A stretch of DNA of 64,000 bases from Anaerohabitans sp964387285 (lineage in GTDB: Bacteria > Zhuqueibacterota > Zhuqueibacteria > Residuimicrobiales > Residuimicrobiaceae), in the NCBI GenBank assembly GCA_964387285.1, contig CAYLWO010000001.1, positions 186,001 to 250,000 on the forward strand. Reading direction: 5' to 3'. This document shows positions 27,636 to 36,896 of the stretch, piece by piece. The number at the start of each line of letters is the position of its first letter. Position 1 is the first letter of the stretch. The notes under the pieces were generated by a model that saw nothing but the letters and a program-made list of their open reading frames with translations, did not search any database and was not told the DNA's origin. Made by a program: the position numbers and the translations under genes.

Positions 27636-29009
27636 TCAACTGAACAGCCAGGTTTTTCTGGTCGAGTCCGGCAGTTCTACAGGTTTTGTTTCCGCCGGCA
27701 TGGCCGGGTAATCCGGATAAGGCGGTCGCGCGATCAGATCCGATATTTTTACCGTTTGTCCGGTTGCCATGGATTTATTGGCAGCTATGCCGCAGAGAAT
27801 GGACCAGGCGCCGGCTCGTTGATCAGCGGCACGCATATGGCGATCACGGTTTTTGTCCGGCTTGAAAATATCTGCCAGCATGATGGGATCGGCGCCGCCG
27901 TGCCCGCCTTCAGCATCCCACAGTTTTACTTCATAGGCGGGCGCTCTAAGCGGGTAGATGCGTATCCAGGTGCCTTCGGTGTTCAACGCGCCGGGTACAG
28001 AACCATCGCCGCTGATATAGACCTGCTCCTCACATTTGTGCTCCAGCCTGCCCCGGCTGCCGTTGAACACCACTTGATAACCCTCCCAAGCGGCAAATGC
28101 ATTCAGAGAATAACTCAATTTAGCGCCGTTTTCATAACTGACCGTTGCCGTTACGCAATCCTCTATTTCGATATCCGGGCGAAAGACGCAGCGGTCGCGA
28201 ATATAACCGTCGAATTTTTCGTTGCGCAAATACAGATCGTGGAGTCCTTGCAGATTTTGTATATCCAGGCGGAAAGCACATCGGCCGGTTTCCGGACAAT
28301 CCAGGCATCGCTCTGCACGCCTGGGCATATCAAACGCATCGGCCATGTGCGGCGTATAAAAGCGCCGATGACCGATGGCATGGACCGATTCCGGAACCGT
28401 GGACAGCCACCAATTGACCAGATCAAAATGATGTGTGGCCTTGTGCACCATGAGGCCGCCGGAATTCTTTTTATAGCTGTGCCAGCGTCGAAAATAGTCG
28501 GCGCCATGAAACGTGTCCAGCATCCAGTGAAAATCGACGGATAATATTTGGCCGATAATGCCGGATTGCAACAACTCTTTGACCTGCGTGCGCGGCGGGG
28601 AATAGCGATAATTGAAAGTGACGCGGCATTCTTTGCCGGTTTTCCTTTGGGTTTCCAATATGCGTGCGCATTTGATCTCATCGGTCGTCATGGGTTTTTC
28701 TGTAACCACATCGCAACCGGCTTTCATGGCGCGGCATATGTAATCATCATGCGTGCAGTCCACGGTAGTGACAATCACGCAATCGGGTTTGGTTTCCGCC
28801 AACATACGATCGAATTGTTCGGCCGGATAAACCGGCGTGTGAACGCCCTGTTCCAGAACCCACTTTTGACGATCAAGCAGACGTCCCTGATTGTTATCGC
28901 ACAATCCGACCAATTCGCAGGTATCCGCATATTCTACAACCAATGCACTGCTGTACATTTCTGATCTCGAACCGAGACCGACTTGAACATATCGTTTTCT
29001 ATCACTCAT
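27636..29009 (-). CDS. Gfo/Idh/MocA family oxidoreductase, cytoplasmic paralog
   Basis: This 457-residue protein is closely similar along its whole length to the Tat-exported protein at 8422, but it begins directly at the Rossmann fold (YVQVGLGSRS at 7-16) with no signal. EKP is at 104-106, FNYRYSPPRTQVK at 132-144 and THHFDLVNWW at 192-201. The CxxCx5C group (C235, C238, C244) and C274 in RDRC are conserved between the two, suggesting a metal site in the C-terminal domain. One paralog in the cytoplasm and one exported implies that the same or a related sugar is oxidised on both sides of the membrane, which is inference. AAGGAG precedes the start. The SSS transporter gene is 22 nt upstream. 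Confidence 0.88.
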   Translation of the reverse strand: MSDRKRYVQVGLGSRSEMYSSALVVEYADTCELVGLCDNNQGRLLDRQKWVLEQGVHTPVYPAEQFDRMLAETKPDCVIVTTVDCTHDDYICRAMKAGCDVVTEKPMTTDEIKCARILETQRKTGKECRVTFNYRYSPPRTQVKELLQSGIIGQILSVDFHWMLDTFHGADYFRRWHSYKKNSGGLMVHKATHHFDLVNWWLSTVPESVHAIGHRRFYTPHMADAFDMPRRAERCLDCPETGRCAFRLDIQNLQGLHDLYLRNEKFDGYIRDRCVFRPDIEIEDCVTATVSYENGAKLSYSLNAFAAWEGYQVVFNGSRGRLEHKCEEQVYISGDGSVPGALNTEGTWIRIYPLRAPAYEVKLWDAEGGHGGADPIMLADIFKPDKNRDRHMRAADQRAGAWSILCGIAANKSMATGQTVKISDLIARPPYPDYPAMPAETKPVELPDSTRKTWLFS

Positions 29010-29031
29010 TATTGCTCCTTTTAAAAAACGC

Positions 29032-31218
29032 CTATCCGCCTAGTCCAACGAAGTAAAACAGAGCCGCCAATATGACAACCAGTATGCCAACCGAAGCTAT
29101 AAAGCCCCAGGAATCCTCTTTACCCCAGCGATAGATTTCCCAATCAGAGGCCGGGAATAGTTTTAAATGATCGAATCTTGCCGGATTTTCCCGTGATAAC
29201 GCCATCTGTTTTGCGTCTTCCTGGGGATCGATATGCACTTTAGTTTTCATTTTTACAAAAAATTGATCCAGTTTATCTTTTGGCAAGGGTTTGCTCAACC
29301 AGGCAGCGATGAGTAGAACCAGAAACGGGAAAATTGTCCGAATGAGGACTCGCAGGGATTCATTCCAGGCATAAGGCTTTTGTGAGAGATCGGTGATGCA
29401 CTGGTCGACCAGAACCAATTCCAGATTCAACATGCCTGATCCATAGGTCTGACCATCTGCGGACTTTTTTACGCCTTGCGTCCAAAAGATGGAACGTTGC
29501 GGCAGCACATCGGTTTTGCTGAACTGTTCGCCGGCGAGCATTGGCAGGGGTTTGGGATTTTGCGCCAGACCCTGCGCAGCCAATTTCTCCCATTTGATTA
29601 TCTCTTCATTGCGCGCTTTAACATCCATTTCATGCGCGGTAAACGTACGTACCAGCGGCGCCGGATTGGTCATTTTTAGCAAATAGGAATTCGTGCGCAG
29701 GCCTGGCAGCAGAACAGGCGTGAAAATAGGCGCCAGACTGAAAATCAGCATGGTAGAAAGAATAGAAGACCAGGCGCCGATACGATTCGCTCTGCGCCAC
29801 TTGATCCCAAGCCAAAAGCTGGCGGCCAAAACAACGTTAAATTCCCACGTGAACTTGAGCATCTGCAAAATATTGTCGAACTGCGTTGCGATAAGAGCGC
29901 CGCCCACGATAATAACAAAACCGGTTAATCGGCCGACAAAAATATCATGAGACGGTTTATAGCTCCTGAAAAACGGCCGGTAGATATTATGCAGAATCAA
30001 ACTGGAAGCTGTTATCATCAGGCAGGTGGCGGTTGACATGAGCGCGGCCATGAGGCAGGCGATCATCAAGCCCACCAAACCCAGATTAAGCGAGCCGATG
30101 AGATCCACTGTCGCGAATCCCCAGAGCATATCCGAATTGCTGAGCGTGTCACGATAAAGCAGCACGGCGGCCAGGCCGAACATGCCCCAAAAAATGGTGC
30201 AAAGTCGCTTCATGTAATTGCCGCTGGTGAAACCGAATCGCGCCGTATATTCATCCTTGGCTGAACCCGTGGCCACCAGCATATTGGGCGCAATCACCAC
30301 GTTGATGGTGGTCATGACGGCAATGGCGGCGATGTAATACCAGGTAAAATCAATGGACGCCGGCGAGCCAAAGATGACGAAAAACGACTCGGGCAGTTGC
30401 TGATGAATCGTATGTAGTGCGTCGGAAATGCTGGCGCCGCCATAAATGGAATTGATTTTAATATAAGCGAACGGCAACAGGAGAAGCGATAGAACGATGA
30501 TCAACATGCCTTGCAACAGATCAGTGAGAAAAGCCGCCTCCAGGCCTCCGGATACGGCATAAATGACCACCACCAGACACACCACCCAGATGATTAAACT
30601 TTCGCTGATATGCGAAAAGAACTTTTGCGGTTTTTCAATGCGCAATTCACGCAGTTGATCTTTATCAACGGCAGACAGAGAAGCATAGTCGGCTTTTTCC
30701 AACCGTTCCAAAACCATGGCCCGTTCATACTCCAGCTTTTCTTGAGGTGTAAACTGCTCTATGGTTTTCGGCAGCGTGGCCACAATCGTCTTGGTCATGG
30801 CGCTGAGACCGATGGCGATATTAGCCATCATGCAGATGCAACCGATTATGGCGTACAAGGCCGCCATGCGTTGGGATTGATAACGTTCTTCGAAAAAATC
30901 GCCCATGGTCAACAAGCGCAATCTACGAAACCAGGGAGAGGTGATCCAGTACATCGGTGTGGCGAAAAGCATGACCATGGCGCTCCAAATGCCGCTGGCG
31001 CCGTTATGAAACGTGGTGGTGGTGACGCCAACGACATTTTCTGTCGAGGTGGCCTGGCCAAAAGCGGCAAAAGTTTGAATGAGTTTGCCGAATCGACGAC
31101 CACCCAGGAAATAATCTTCCTTGTTTTTAATGCGGCGCATCGAGTACATGCCGATGGCGATAATGGCGGCAAAGTAAACAACAATCATGACCAGGTCAAG
31201 AGTGGTTAATCCGAACAT
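29032..31218 (-). CDS. Sodium:solute symporter (SSS family)
   Basis: This 728-residue inner-membrane protein begins MFGLTTLDLVMIVVYFAAIIAIGMY, followed by the SSS mark KNKEDYFLGGRR at the first cytoplasmic loop. Many hydrophobic helices follow, including YAVSGGLEAAFLTDLLQG. Two soluble stretches stand out: one of about 65 residues after SAMTKTIVATLP, and one of about 120 residues before the last pair of helices (PAPLVRTFTAHEMDVK onward). Together they make it longer than a typical 500-600-residue symporter. It would import a sugar or acid with Na+. It lies between the GDPD gene and the cytoplasmic oxidoreductase gene, so the transported molecule may be that enzyme's substrate. Confidence 0.9.
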   Translation of the reverse strand: MFGLTTLDLVMIVVYFAAIIAIGMYSMRRIKNKEDYFLGGRRFGKLIQTFAAFGQATSTENVVGVTTTTFHNGASGIWSAMVMLFATPMYWITSPWFRRLRLLTMGDFFEERYQSQRMAALYAIIGCICMMANIAIGLSAMTKTIVATLPKTIEQFTPQEKLEYERAMVLERLEKADYASLSAVDKDQLRELRIEKPQKFFSHISESLIIWVVCLVVVIYAVSGGLEAAFLTDLLQGMLIIVLSLLLLPFAYIKINSIYGGASISDALHTIHQQLPESFFVIFGSPASIDFTWYYIAAIAVMTTINVVIAPNMLVATGSAKDEYTARFGFTSGNYMKRLCTIFWGMFGLAAVLLYRDTLSNSDMLWGFATVDLIGSLNLGLVGLMIACLMAALMSTATCLMITASSLILHNIYRPFFRSYKPSHDIFVGRLTGFVIIVGGALIATQFDNILQMLKFTWEFNVVLAASFWLGIKWRRANRIGAWSSILSTMLIFSLAPIFTPVLLPGLRTNSYLLKMTNPAPLVRTFTAHEMDVKARNEEIIKWEKLAAQGLAQNPKPLPMLAGEQFSKTDVLPQRSIFWTQGVKKSADGQTYGSGMLNLELVLVDQCITDLSQKPYAWNESLRVLIRTIFPFLVLLIAAWLSKPLPKDKLDQFFVKMKTKVHIDPQEDAKQMALSRENPARFDHLKLFPASDWEIYRWGKEDSWGFIASVGILVVILAALFYFVGLGG

Positions 31219-31276
31219 GAACTTTTCCTCAAGGTGGGTGATTTAAACTTTAGCATTCTGCTATAATTTGTCACGT

Positions 31277-32134
31277 TTATTTTTTATGCAACCATTCAAA
31301 AACCTGGGGATCATAACAGGAATCAATCTGCAGACCGTCCACCCCCCATTCCAACATTTTTTTTATGTCTGCCGGTCCTTGCGTATCGGCGTTGCCGGTT
31401 CTCCGGTAATGATCATAATTAATACTGGCAACAACCTTTAAGCCCATTTTATGAAATCCACGAATATCCTCCAGAGTGAAATCCACCGGCGAATTAAAGA
31501 TATAGTTGTACTTGGTTACATCCGGAAGGTGCGGCTGAAGCAGCAACGCCCGCAGCCAGGTTACACGCCAGGAAATACGGGAGCGACCTAGAAACCAGGC
31601 AACCACTTTATCCTGGTTGGCGACCGGGAATCGATTAATCAAAAACAGAGTGTTTTCCACCATGCCGTATTTGATGAGCGTGGCGTCTATCTCCTTGGTA
31701 TATTCCTCAATCCACCTGTCCGGAACGCCTTTGATATCGACCATGAGACCGATGCGTCCCTTGCATCGGCTGCAATATTCGTCAAACGTGGGAATGTGCT
31801 CCTTGCTCTTCAGCAGTACGACTTTTTTCACCTCCTCGAGCGTCAAGTCACTGATGCTGGCGTCCAAGCCGGTTTCGCTTTTCATATCCGCGAGATGAAA
31901 ACAAACCACCTTGCCGTCCTTGGTGCAGCGGGCGTCCACCTCTACATGCGTATAGCCGCGGCGAATCGCTTCCTCCAGGGCAGCGAGGCTGTTTTCCGAA
32001 CGATTTTCGTCTACCACGCCGCCGCGGTGCGCAATGAGCATAAAATTCTTTTTTGCAGAAACCCAATCGTTAGCTATAGCGGGCAGATCGAACAACATCA
32101 TAAAAATAGCAAAAATAACGGACTTACTTTTCAT
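31277..32134 (-). CDS. Glycerophosphodiester phosphodiesterase (GDPD) family protein, secreted
   Basis: The protein has 285 residues from the ATG at 32134, supported by GGAGGATTCTC and by the signal peptide MKSKSVIFAIFMMLFDLPAIA that starts there; the frame is open for 23 more codons upstream. GDPD marks are IAHRGGVVDENRSENSLAAL, HVEVDARCTKDGKVVCFHL and a C-terminal WGVDGLQIDS. The usual HD of the second motif is HL here, but the catalytic His is kept. Unlike the copy at 22905 it lacks a lipobox. It lies between the large six-hairpin-like gene and the symporter gene. The substrate may be a phosphodiester other than glycerophospholipid. Confidence 0.87.
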   Translation of the reverse strand: MKSKSVIFAIFMMLFDLPAIANDWVSAKKNFMLIAHRGGVVDENRSENSLAALEEAIRRGYTHVEVDARCTKDGKVVCFHLADMKSETGLDASISDLTLEEVKKVVLLKSKEHIPTFDEYCSRCKGRIGLMVDIKGVPDRWIEEYTKEIDATLIKYGMVENTLFLINRFPVANQDKVVAWFLGRSRISWRVTWLRALLLQPHLPDVTKYNYIFNSPVDFTLEDIRGFHKMGLKVVASINYDHYRRTGNADTQGPADIKKMLEWGVDGLQIDSCYDPQVFEWLHKK

Positions 32135-32162
32135 GAGAATCCTCCATATAAATGTTTCAACC

Positions 32163-35100
32163 TTAATAGAACACTTGCACAGTTTGTTGCGGTAAAGCGG
32201 CATCCAGGAAAATTACTTCCTGATCGGCATTCCATTTATTCCACTCTTTTTGATTTAGCAACACACGATTGATCTTTTTCGTGAAAGGGGCTCGGACATA
32301 CAAAGCAAGTCTTTCCGGCTGTTGCCAAAATTCACCCTTTACTTGCGCAACAACGGTATTCGGTCCATCTCCGGCATGCATCTGATAGCTCACTTTTCCG
32401 AAAACAGTGGCCACCGTATTTAATTCTATTCTATGGCCCGGTTCGAGCCAACGTCTGGGCGTGCCGCAAGCCAACCATAATTGTTTGTCATTTTCCAGAA
32501 CTAAAAGATCGCACACCCGATTGAGAAAGCGCGCCTCATCAGGAGTTTTGTAAAACGGGCCGCTGCCATGAATCCACGTACGATACTCCTCGGTAAACAC
32601 ATTGACGTCCGGATGCAGACAAGCCGTCATATTATTATACAAACTGCGCAAAGCCGCAGGCGTCTCTCGTCGCAGCAGATAGGCTTGAATCGGATTTTGC
32701 AGATTAGCCTGAAAAACCATTCCGCCCTGACTGAACCATCTTTCATCTTCCACCCAGCCGTGTACGGACAACCCCAGGGAACTGGATAAAGTGAGATTAT
32801 CTTCCCAATCGTCCAATATCCAATCCGCCAGCGATTCCTGGGCGCCGATCACACCGCTATTGAGCAGGATCATCGGGCCATAGAGAATTTCTCTTGTTGC
32901 GGATAACCGCAACATGGGTTTAATAGAAGGATCATAACGACGATAATAATCGGATTTAAGATCGAAACCGCGAAACCGTCGACCAGCGGCAGTTGGCACG
33001 AATGGCACAAAGGTATTGTTGCGTAACCGCACTACCGGGCAGTATTGAGTTGCTGATTCTACAGCTTGACGCAGATCTTTGTAATAATCAGCCGCTTCCT
33101 TTTGCAGCTGTTCTGCTTCCGCCATGCCGGCCAACGAAAAAGCCTGCGCTGTAGTTTTCAATCCCAACCAGGCATAGGCGTTAACGCTGAACCAATAATT
33201 CCATTCTTTGTTGTCTTCCAGTCTTCCGGCCGGCAACAGACCTTTTGCATAATCGGGAGCACTGTTTTTACGTTGAGCGATAATCCACTCTGCAGCGGCC
33301 AGCATGGAAGGCGCTGCGTGGCGCAACCAGGAATCATCCCGCGTCAGCAAATAATGCCGCGCCATAGTCCATAGCACCGTGCCATGGTGAAGATTATAAC
33401 CGGTGGCCGTATAATCGTGATCATCATCGATCCGGGCGCCAAAATATACGGCATTCTGGGAGCCGACAAAGGCGCCGGGCAACGGTTTGCTGCCCTGCAA
33501 TGTAATGAACGTTTCGAGATATTCGGCAACATTTTTATGCGCACCCAATAAATCGAGCAGCATCATCTGGAAACAGGACTCGTTGGCATAAATTTGATAG
33601 CGCAAGGCCGCAGCGGGCAGCAAATACAAACCACTGCCGGGCTCTTTCCACACCGTCATATAAAGGTGTATCAATATCGCCCGTGCGAGCTCGTTGAATT
33701 TTTCTTCCGGAACAGTAAAGGCCACATGCGGTGCGATCCGTTCACGCCAATAGTCTATAATACGCGTTCTTTCATTTTCATAATTCAATTCACCCAGGCG
33801 ATGCACCATATGGCTTTGCAGATCACTGACAAAGGGTGTTACGAGTACCAGTTCGCGTTGTTCATTCGCCGGGATTGGCATCTGAAAATGTAATACTTGC
33901 GGATGGAGCGGATCATCCGGCAGATCGGTTACTACGGGAGCACCATCGCCATGATCAGCGATGTACATGCGGATATATTGCTGATCCTGGATTTTTTGTA
34001 GCATCGCGCCATGTTTAAAAGAGAGCTGCCCCAATGGATCGCTTTTAATCCAAATGTCTGCAGTCTGTTTTTTATTGACAGGATTGCCAATACGTAATCT
34101 GACCATGAGTAGGGCTGTTGCCTGTTCATCTCGGCCGGCGCCTTCAGGCGCTAACGGAGCATCCAGCAAAGTGGCAAAGGCTTCTTCTTCGAAAGTAAGG
34201 CCTTCATGAGTCCAACGGCTGGTCACAACAGGCAAATAGTTATTCAAAATCGACATTTGGCAGTTGACGGGCGTGCGGTAAAAGTCCGGACGCGCCCCTG
34301 TGCCGATCTGCCAATGCAGTGTGTCGCCTGGCCATTGACAACGCGCCAGTTCTTTGGCCTTGGCGCGTACATATTTTTTGTTCATGAAAAAGTTACCGCC
34401 CCACTCCAGACCGAATTTTTGCCAGTGAGCTTCAGCGCACAGCGGCAGATAAAGCCGATCGCCGATGCCTCGTTTGTCACGGTGCACAGGATTCAGTGCG
34501 GGAATCTCTGCACGGCTGCGTGCCAGAGTCTGTTCCGCTTCTGACTTTAATTTTTCTCGTACGGTAAAGCCATTCTTAATGGCGCTTGTGAAGAGGTTGG
34601 CGGAATCTGCAGCTAAAGTAATATCAGCATCAAAGGCCGGGATACGGATTGGGCCGTTAATAAGGTCTTTCGAATAAAAAGAAAAAGCAGCATTCGGCAG
34701 TTGCACCGTTACGATGGTATGGTCTGCAGAACCCGGCAACATGGGATCCGCTGTGACCAGTTCGACCAGAACACCTTTATCGCCTTGTCCGGTTTCGCAG
34801 ACAAATGAACTGGTGCTGCTAAAGTGATCCTGTGCTTGCCAGCGCCAGGGCGATAATTTCAACAACTCGCCGTTAACGATCCTTATGTCGTACTGGATCA
34901 TTTGGGATGCGGTAAGCTGACAGCCGAGTCGAATTAAAAGATCTGTTTTTTTAATGGCTGTTGCCGAAAAGACTTTAATGGCTTTTGGCGGAGGAGATTT
35001 AAAAGGATAAACCAGGCGAACTTTGAGCGTCCGACGATAATTCACAGCCTGAGGTAAAAACGGGGTGCGCAGGTTTTCTTGCACCGTCATCGGCAAAAAT

Positions 35101-35528
35101 GTAAACAACAGCGTATCTGATTTTCTGTCGCAACAGGTTTGTGCGGTGAGCCACTGGCCCTGCCAGGGGTCGTCTTCCTGATCCTCCACACTCGGCAAGT
35201 GAGGCGGTTCATCGGGCCAGGAAGAGGACCAATACTGAATTTTTATTTTTTTAACCACATCCCCGGAGAGGGGCGTTTGCTGAATCAGCTGAATGCTTTG
35301 CACGTCACGCGGCTCACGCCAGAGCACACCGACGTTCCACTCCTGGTCCGGATTATCCGTATTTATCAAATCTGTCGATGCGACAGGTGTGCCGAGAGCC
35401 GGGTTTTCAACCGACCAGGTGGTCAGGACGCCGAAAGGCGCTATATCGAGAAAACCGTCGGTTTGGGCATAGGCCTGCAGAGGTAAAAGAAAAAACAGAC
35501 CTAATAGATATTTATTAATAAAATGCAT
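32163..35528 (-). CDS. Large secreted protein with six-hairpin (alpha/alpha) glycosidase-like C-terminal part
   Basis: The protein has 1121 residues from the ATG at 35528, which begins a signal peptide (MHFINKYLLGLFFLLPLQAYAQ). A GTG at 35543, overlapping the upstream stop as GTGA, would add five residues; neither start has a clear Shine-Dalgarno. About 500 residues of beta-rich sequence come first (a discoidin-like start with GVLWREPRDVQSIQLIQQTP). The second half is helical, with RAILIHLYMTVWKEPGSGLYLLPAA, YNLHHGTVLWTMARHYLLTRDDSWL and RLEDNKEWNYWFSVNAYAWLG, and resembles six-hairpin glycosidases. A short beta tail ends it. It may belong to the DUF4450-like proteins seen in polysaccharide loci, but I am not certain. 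No activity can be assigned. Confidence 0.6.
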   Translation of the reverse strand: MHFINKYLLGLFFLLPLQAYAQTDGFLDIAPFGVLTTWSVENPALGTPVASTDLINTDNPDQEWNVGVLWREPRDVQSIQLIQQTPLSGDVVKKIKIQYWSSSWPDEPPHLPSVEDQEDDPWQGQWLTAQTCCDRKSDTLLFTFLPMTVQENLRTPFLPQAVNYRRTLKVRLVYPFKSPPPKAIKVFSATAIKKTDLLIRLGCQLTASQMIQYDIRIVNGELLKLSPWRWQAQDHFSSTSSFVCETGQGDKGVLVELVTADPMLPGSADHTIVTVQLPNAAFSFYSKDLINGPIRIPAFDADITLAADSANLFTSAIKNGFTVREKLKSEAEQTLARSRAEIPALNPVHRDKRGIGDRLYLPLCAEAHWQKFGLEWGGNFFMNKKYVRAKAKELARCQWPGDTLHWQIGTGARPDFYRTPVNCQMSILNNYLPVVTSRWTHEGLTFEEEAFATLLDAPLAPEGAGRDEQATALLMVRLRIGNPVNKKQTADIWIKSDPLGQLSFKHGAMLQKIQDQQYIRMYIADHGDGAPVVTDLPDDPLHPQVLHFQMPIPANEQRELVLVTPFVSDLQSHMVHRLGELNYENERTRIIDYWRERIAPHVAFTVPEEKFNELARAILIHLYMTVWKEPGSGLYLLPAAALRYQIYANESCFQMMLLDLLGAHKNVAEYLETFITLQGSKPLPGAFVGSQNAVYFGARIDDDHDYTATGYNLHHGTVLWTMARHYLLTRDDSWLRHAAPSMLAAAEWIIAQRKNSAPDYAKGLLPAGRLEDNKEWNYWFSVNAYAWLGLKTTAQAFSLAGMAEAEQLQKEAADYYKDLRQAVESATQYCPVVRLRNNTFVPFVPTAAGRRFRGFDLKSDYYRRYDPSIKPMLRLSATREILYGPMILLNSGVIGAQESLADWILDDWEDNLTLSSSLGLSVHGWVEDERWFSQGGMVFQANLQNPIQAYLLRRETPAALRSLYNNMTACLHPDVNVFTEEYRTWIHGSGPFYKTPDEARFLNRVCDLLVLENDKQLWLACGTPRRWLEPGHRIELNTVATVFGKVSYQMHAGDGPNTVVAQVKGEFWQQPERLALYVRAPFTKKINRVLLNQKEWNKWNADQEVIFLDAALPQQTVQVFY

Positions 35529-35539
35529 ATCAGAAAAAA

Positions 35540-36853
35540 TCACTCAATGGTTTTCGGTTTAACGGTTAACAGGATGATCGCGATCACAATACTCACGACG
35601 CCGCAGCCGATCCAAAAGGAAAATGCGCCGCGCCAACCATAATGATCGGATAAAAATCCGGTAGCCGTTGAAGTGAGCACCGCGCCCAAATAACTCATGG
35701 CGCCGGTCAAACCCACTGCCGAGGCCACGGCTTTACGCGGCACCATTTCCAGCGGCGCCAATCCGGTGCTGATCATCTGCACGCCGTAAATAAAAAAGCC
35801 GGCAGCGCCGAAGCAAATGGCATCCAGAGCGCCGTGTCCCGGTGGAATAATGTAGATCAAAAAAATACTCGCGCACATGAGCAACAAATAGAGAATGGTC
35901 ACGCGCATGCTTTTGCCTTTGAACAATTTGTCCGCCAGGTAGCCGGCCAGCAATGTGCCGGGAATACCCATCAATTCCAGAAAACTGGATTTCAGACTTG
36001 CCCAGCCGACAGAAGAACCTTTGACTTCACTGAGATAGGTGACCGCCCAATCGCCGACGCCATAACGGACAATGTACACCAGCATACACAAAAGGCTGAG
36101 AATCCATATGCGCGGATTGCTTAAAACATATTTCCGGAACAATTGTGCGCCGCTCTCGTCGCTTTCTTTCATGGTATTGGGCGCCACCTCGCCATGATAT
36201 TCCTGAATTGGCGGCAACCCGACCGATTCGGGTCGATCCAGCATCTTCCAGACAACCAGTGCGGTGGCAGCAGCCGCGATGCAGCCGGGGATAAAAAATC
36301 CGGCCCGCCAACCCCAGGCTTCAATAATAAAACCACCGGTCAACAAAATAAAAAAAGAACCGAGATTGTGACAGGTGTTCCACATGCCGTAATAGCGGCC
36401 TCGTTCACGACCGGAAAACCAGTTGGCCATGGTTTTCGGTCCAACCGGACTGCCCATGGATTGAAAAAATCCATTCATCAGCCAGAACAGGCCAAAAAAT
36501 ACAATACTGGAGCTTAGGCCGAAGAAAATATTCATCAGCGCGGCGCCCAACAACCCGACAGCCATGAAATAGCGCGGATTGGAGCGATCGCACCAGGGAC
36601 CGTTGATCAGTTTAGCCAGAGCATACATGGCATTGAACAACGAAAGGATGATACCCATTTGCGATTTGGAAATTTCCAAATGCTTCATCAGTGCCGGCAG
36701 GGCCGCAGAGATGTTTTTGCGCACCACATAAAAAGCCGCATAACCCAGGTAGACGGAATAAAAGACCTGCCAGCGTCGCTTGGGGTACAGCTGTCTTATT
36801 TCCTCAGCGGACAATCTGGGTGTTGCAGGCGCCTGTTTCAAAAAATCCAACAT
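35540..36853 (-). CDS. MFS transporter, organophosphate:phosphate antiporter family (second copy)
   Basis: This 437-residue protein is predicted to have about twelve membrane helices. It shares with the transporter at 18676 the N-terminal YPKRRWQVFYSVYLGYAAFYVVRKNIS, the loop YALAKLINGPWCDRSNPRYF, and the block SGRERGRYYGMWNTCHNLGS. These are marks of the GlpT/UhpT/UhpC group, which exchanges organic phosphates for phosphate. The start follows AAGGAA. It ends on the 35540-35543 junction with the large secreted protein and is preceded by the 512-residue secreted protein 43 nt away. The substrate may be a sugar phosphate or glycerol phosphate from the GDPD reaction. Confidence 0.88.
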   Translation of the reverse strand: MLDFLKQAPATPRLSAEEIRQLYPKRRWQVFYSVYLGYAAFYVVRKNISAALPALMKHLEISKSQMGIILSLFNAMYALAKLINGPWCDRSNPRYFMAVGLLGAALMNIFFGLSSSIVFFGLFWLMNGFFQSMGSPVGPKTMANWFSGRERGRYYGMWNTCHNLGSFFILLTGGFIIEAWGWRAGFFIPGCIAAAATALVVWKMLDRPESVGLPPIQEYHGEVAPNTMKESDESGAQLFRKYVLSNPRIWILSLLCMLVYIVRYGVGDWAVTYLSEVKGSSVGWASLKSSFLELMGIPGTLLAGYLADKLFKGKSMRVTILYLLLMCASIFLIYIIPPGHGALDAICFGAAGFFIYGVQMISTGLAPLEMVPRKAVASAVGLTGAMSYLGAVLTSTATGFLSDHYGWRGAFSFWIGCGVVSIVIAIILLTVKPKTIE

Positions 36854-36896
36854 GAATACTATGTTCCTTACTGTGCCACATTATGAGGGAGGCATT

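Noticed and set aside
31277..32203. Longer N-terminus for the second glycerophosphodiesterase
   Set aside because: The 23 extra residues are polar and Cys-rich, and the ATG at 32134 has GGAGGATTCTC and begins a clean signal peptide.
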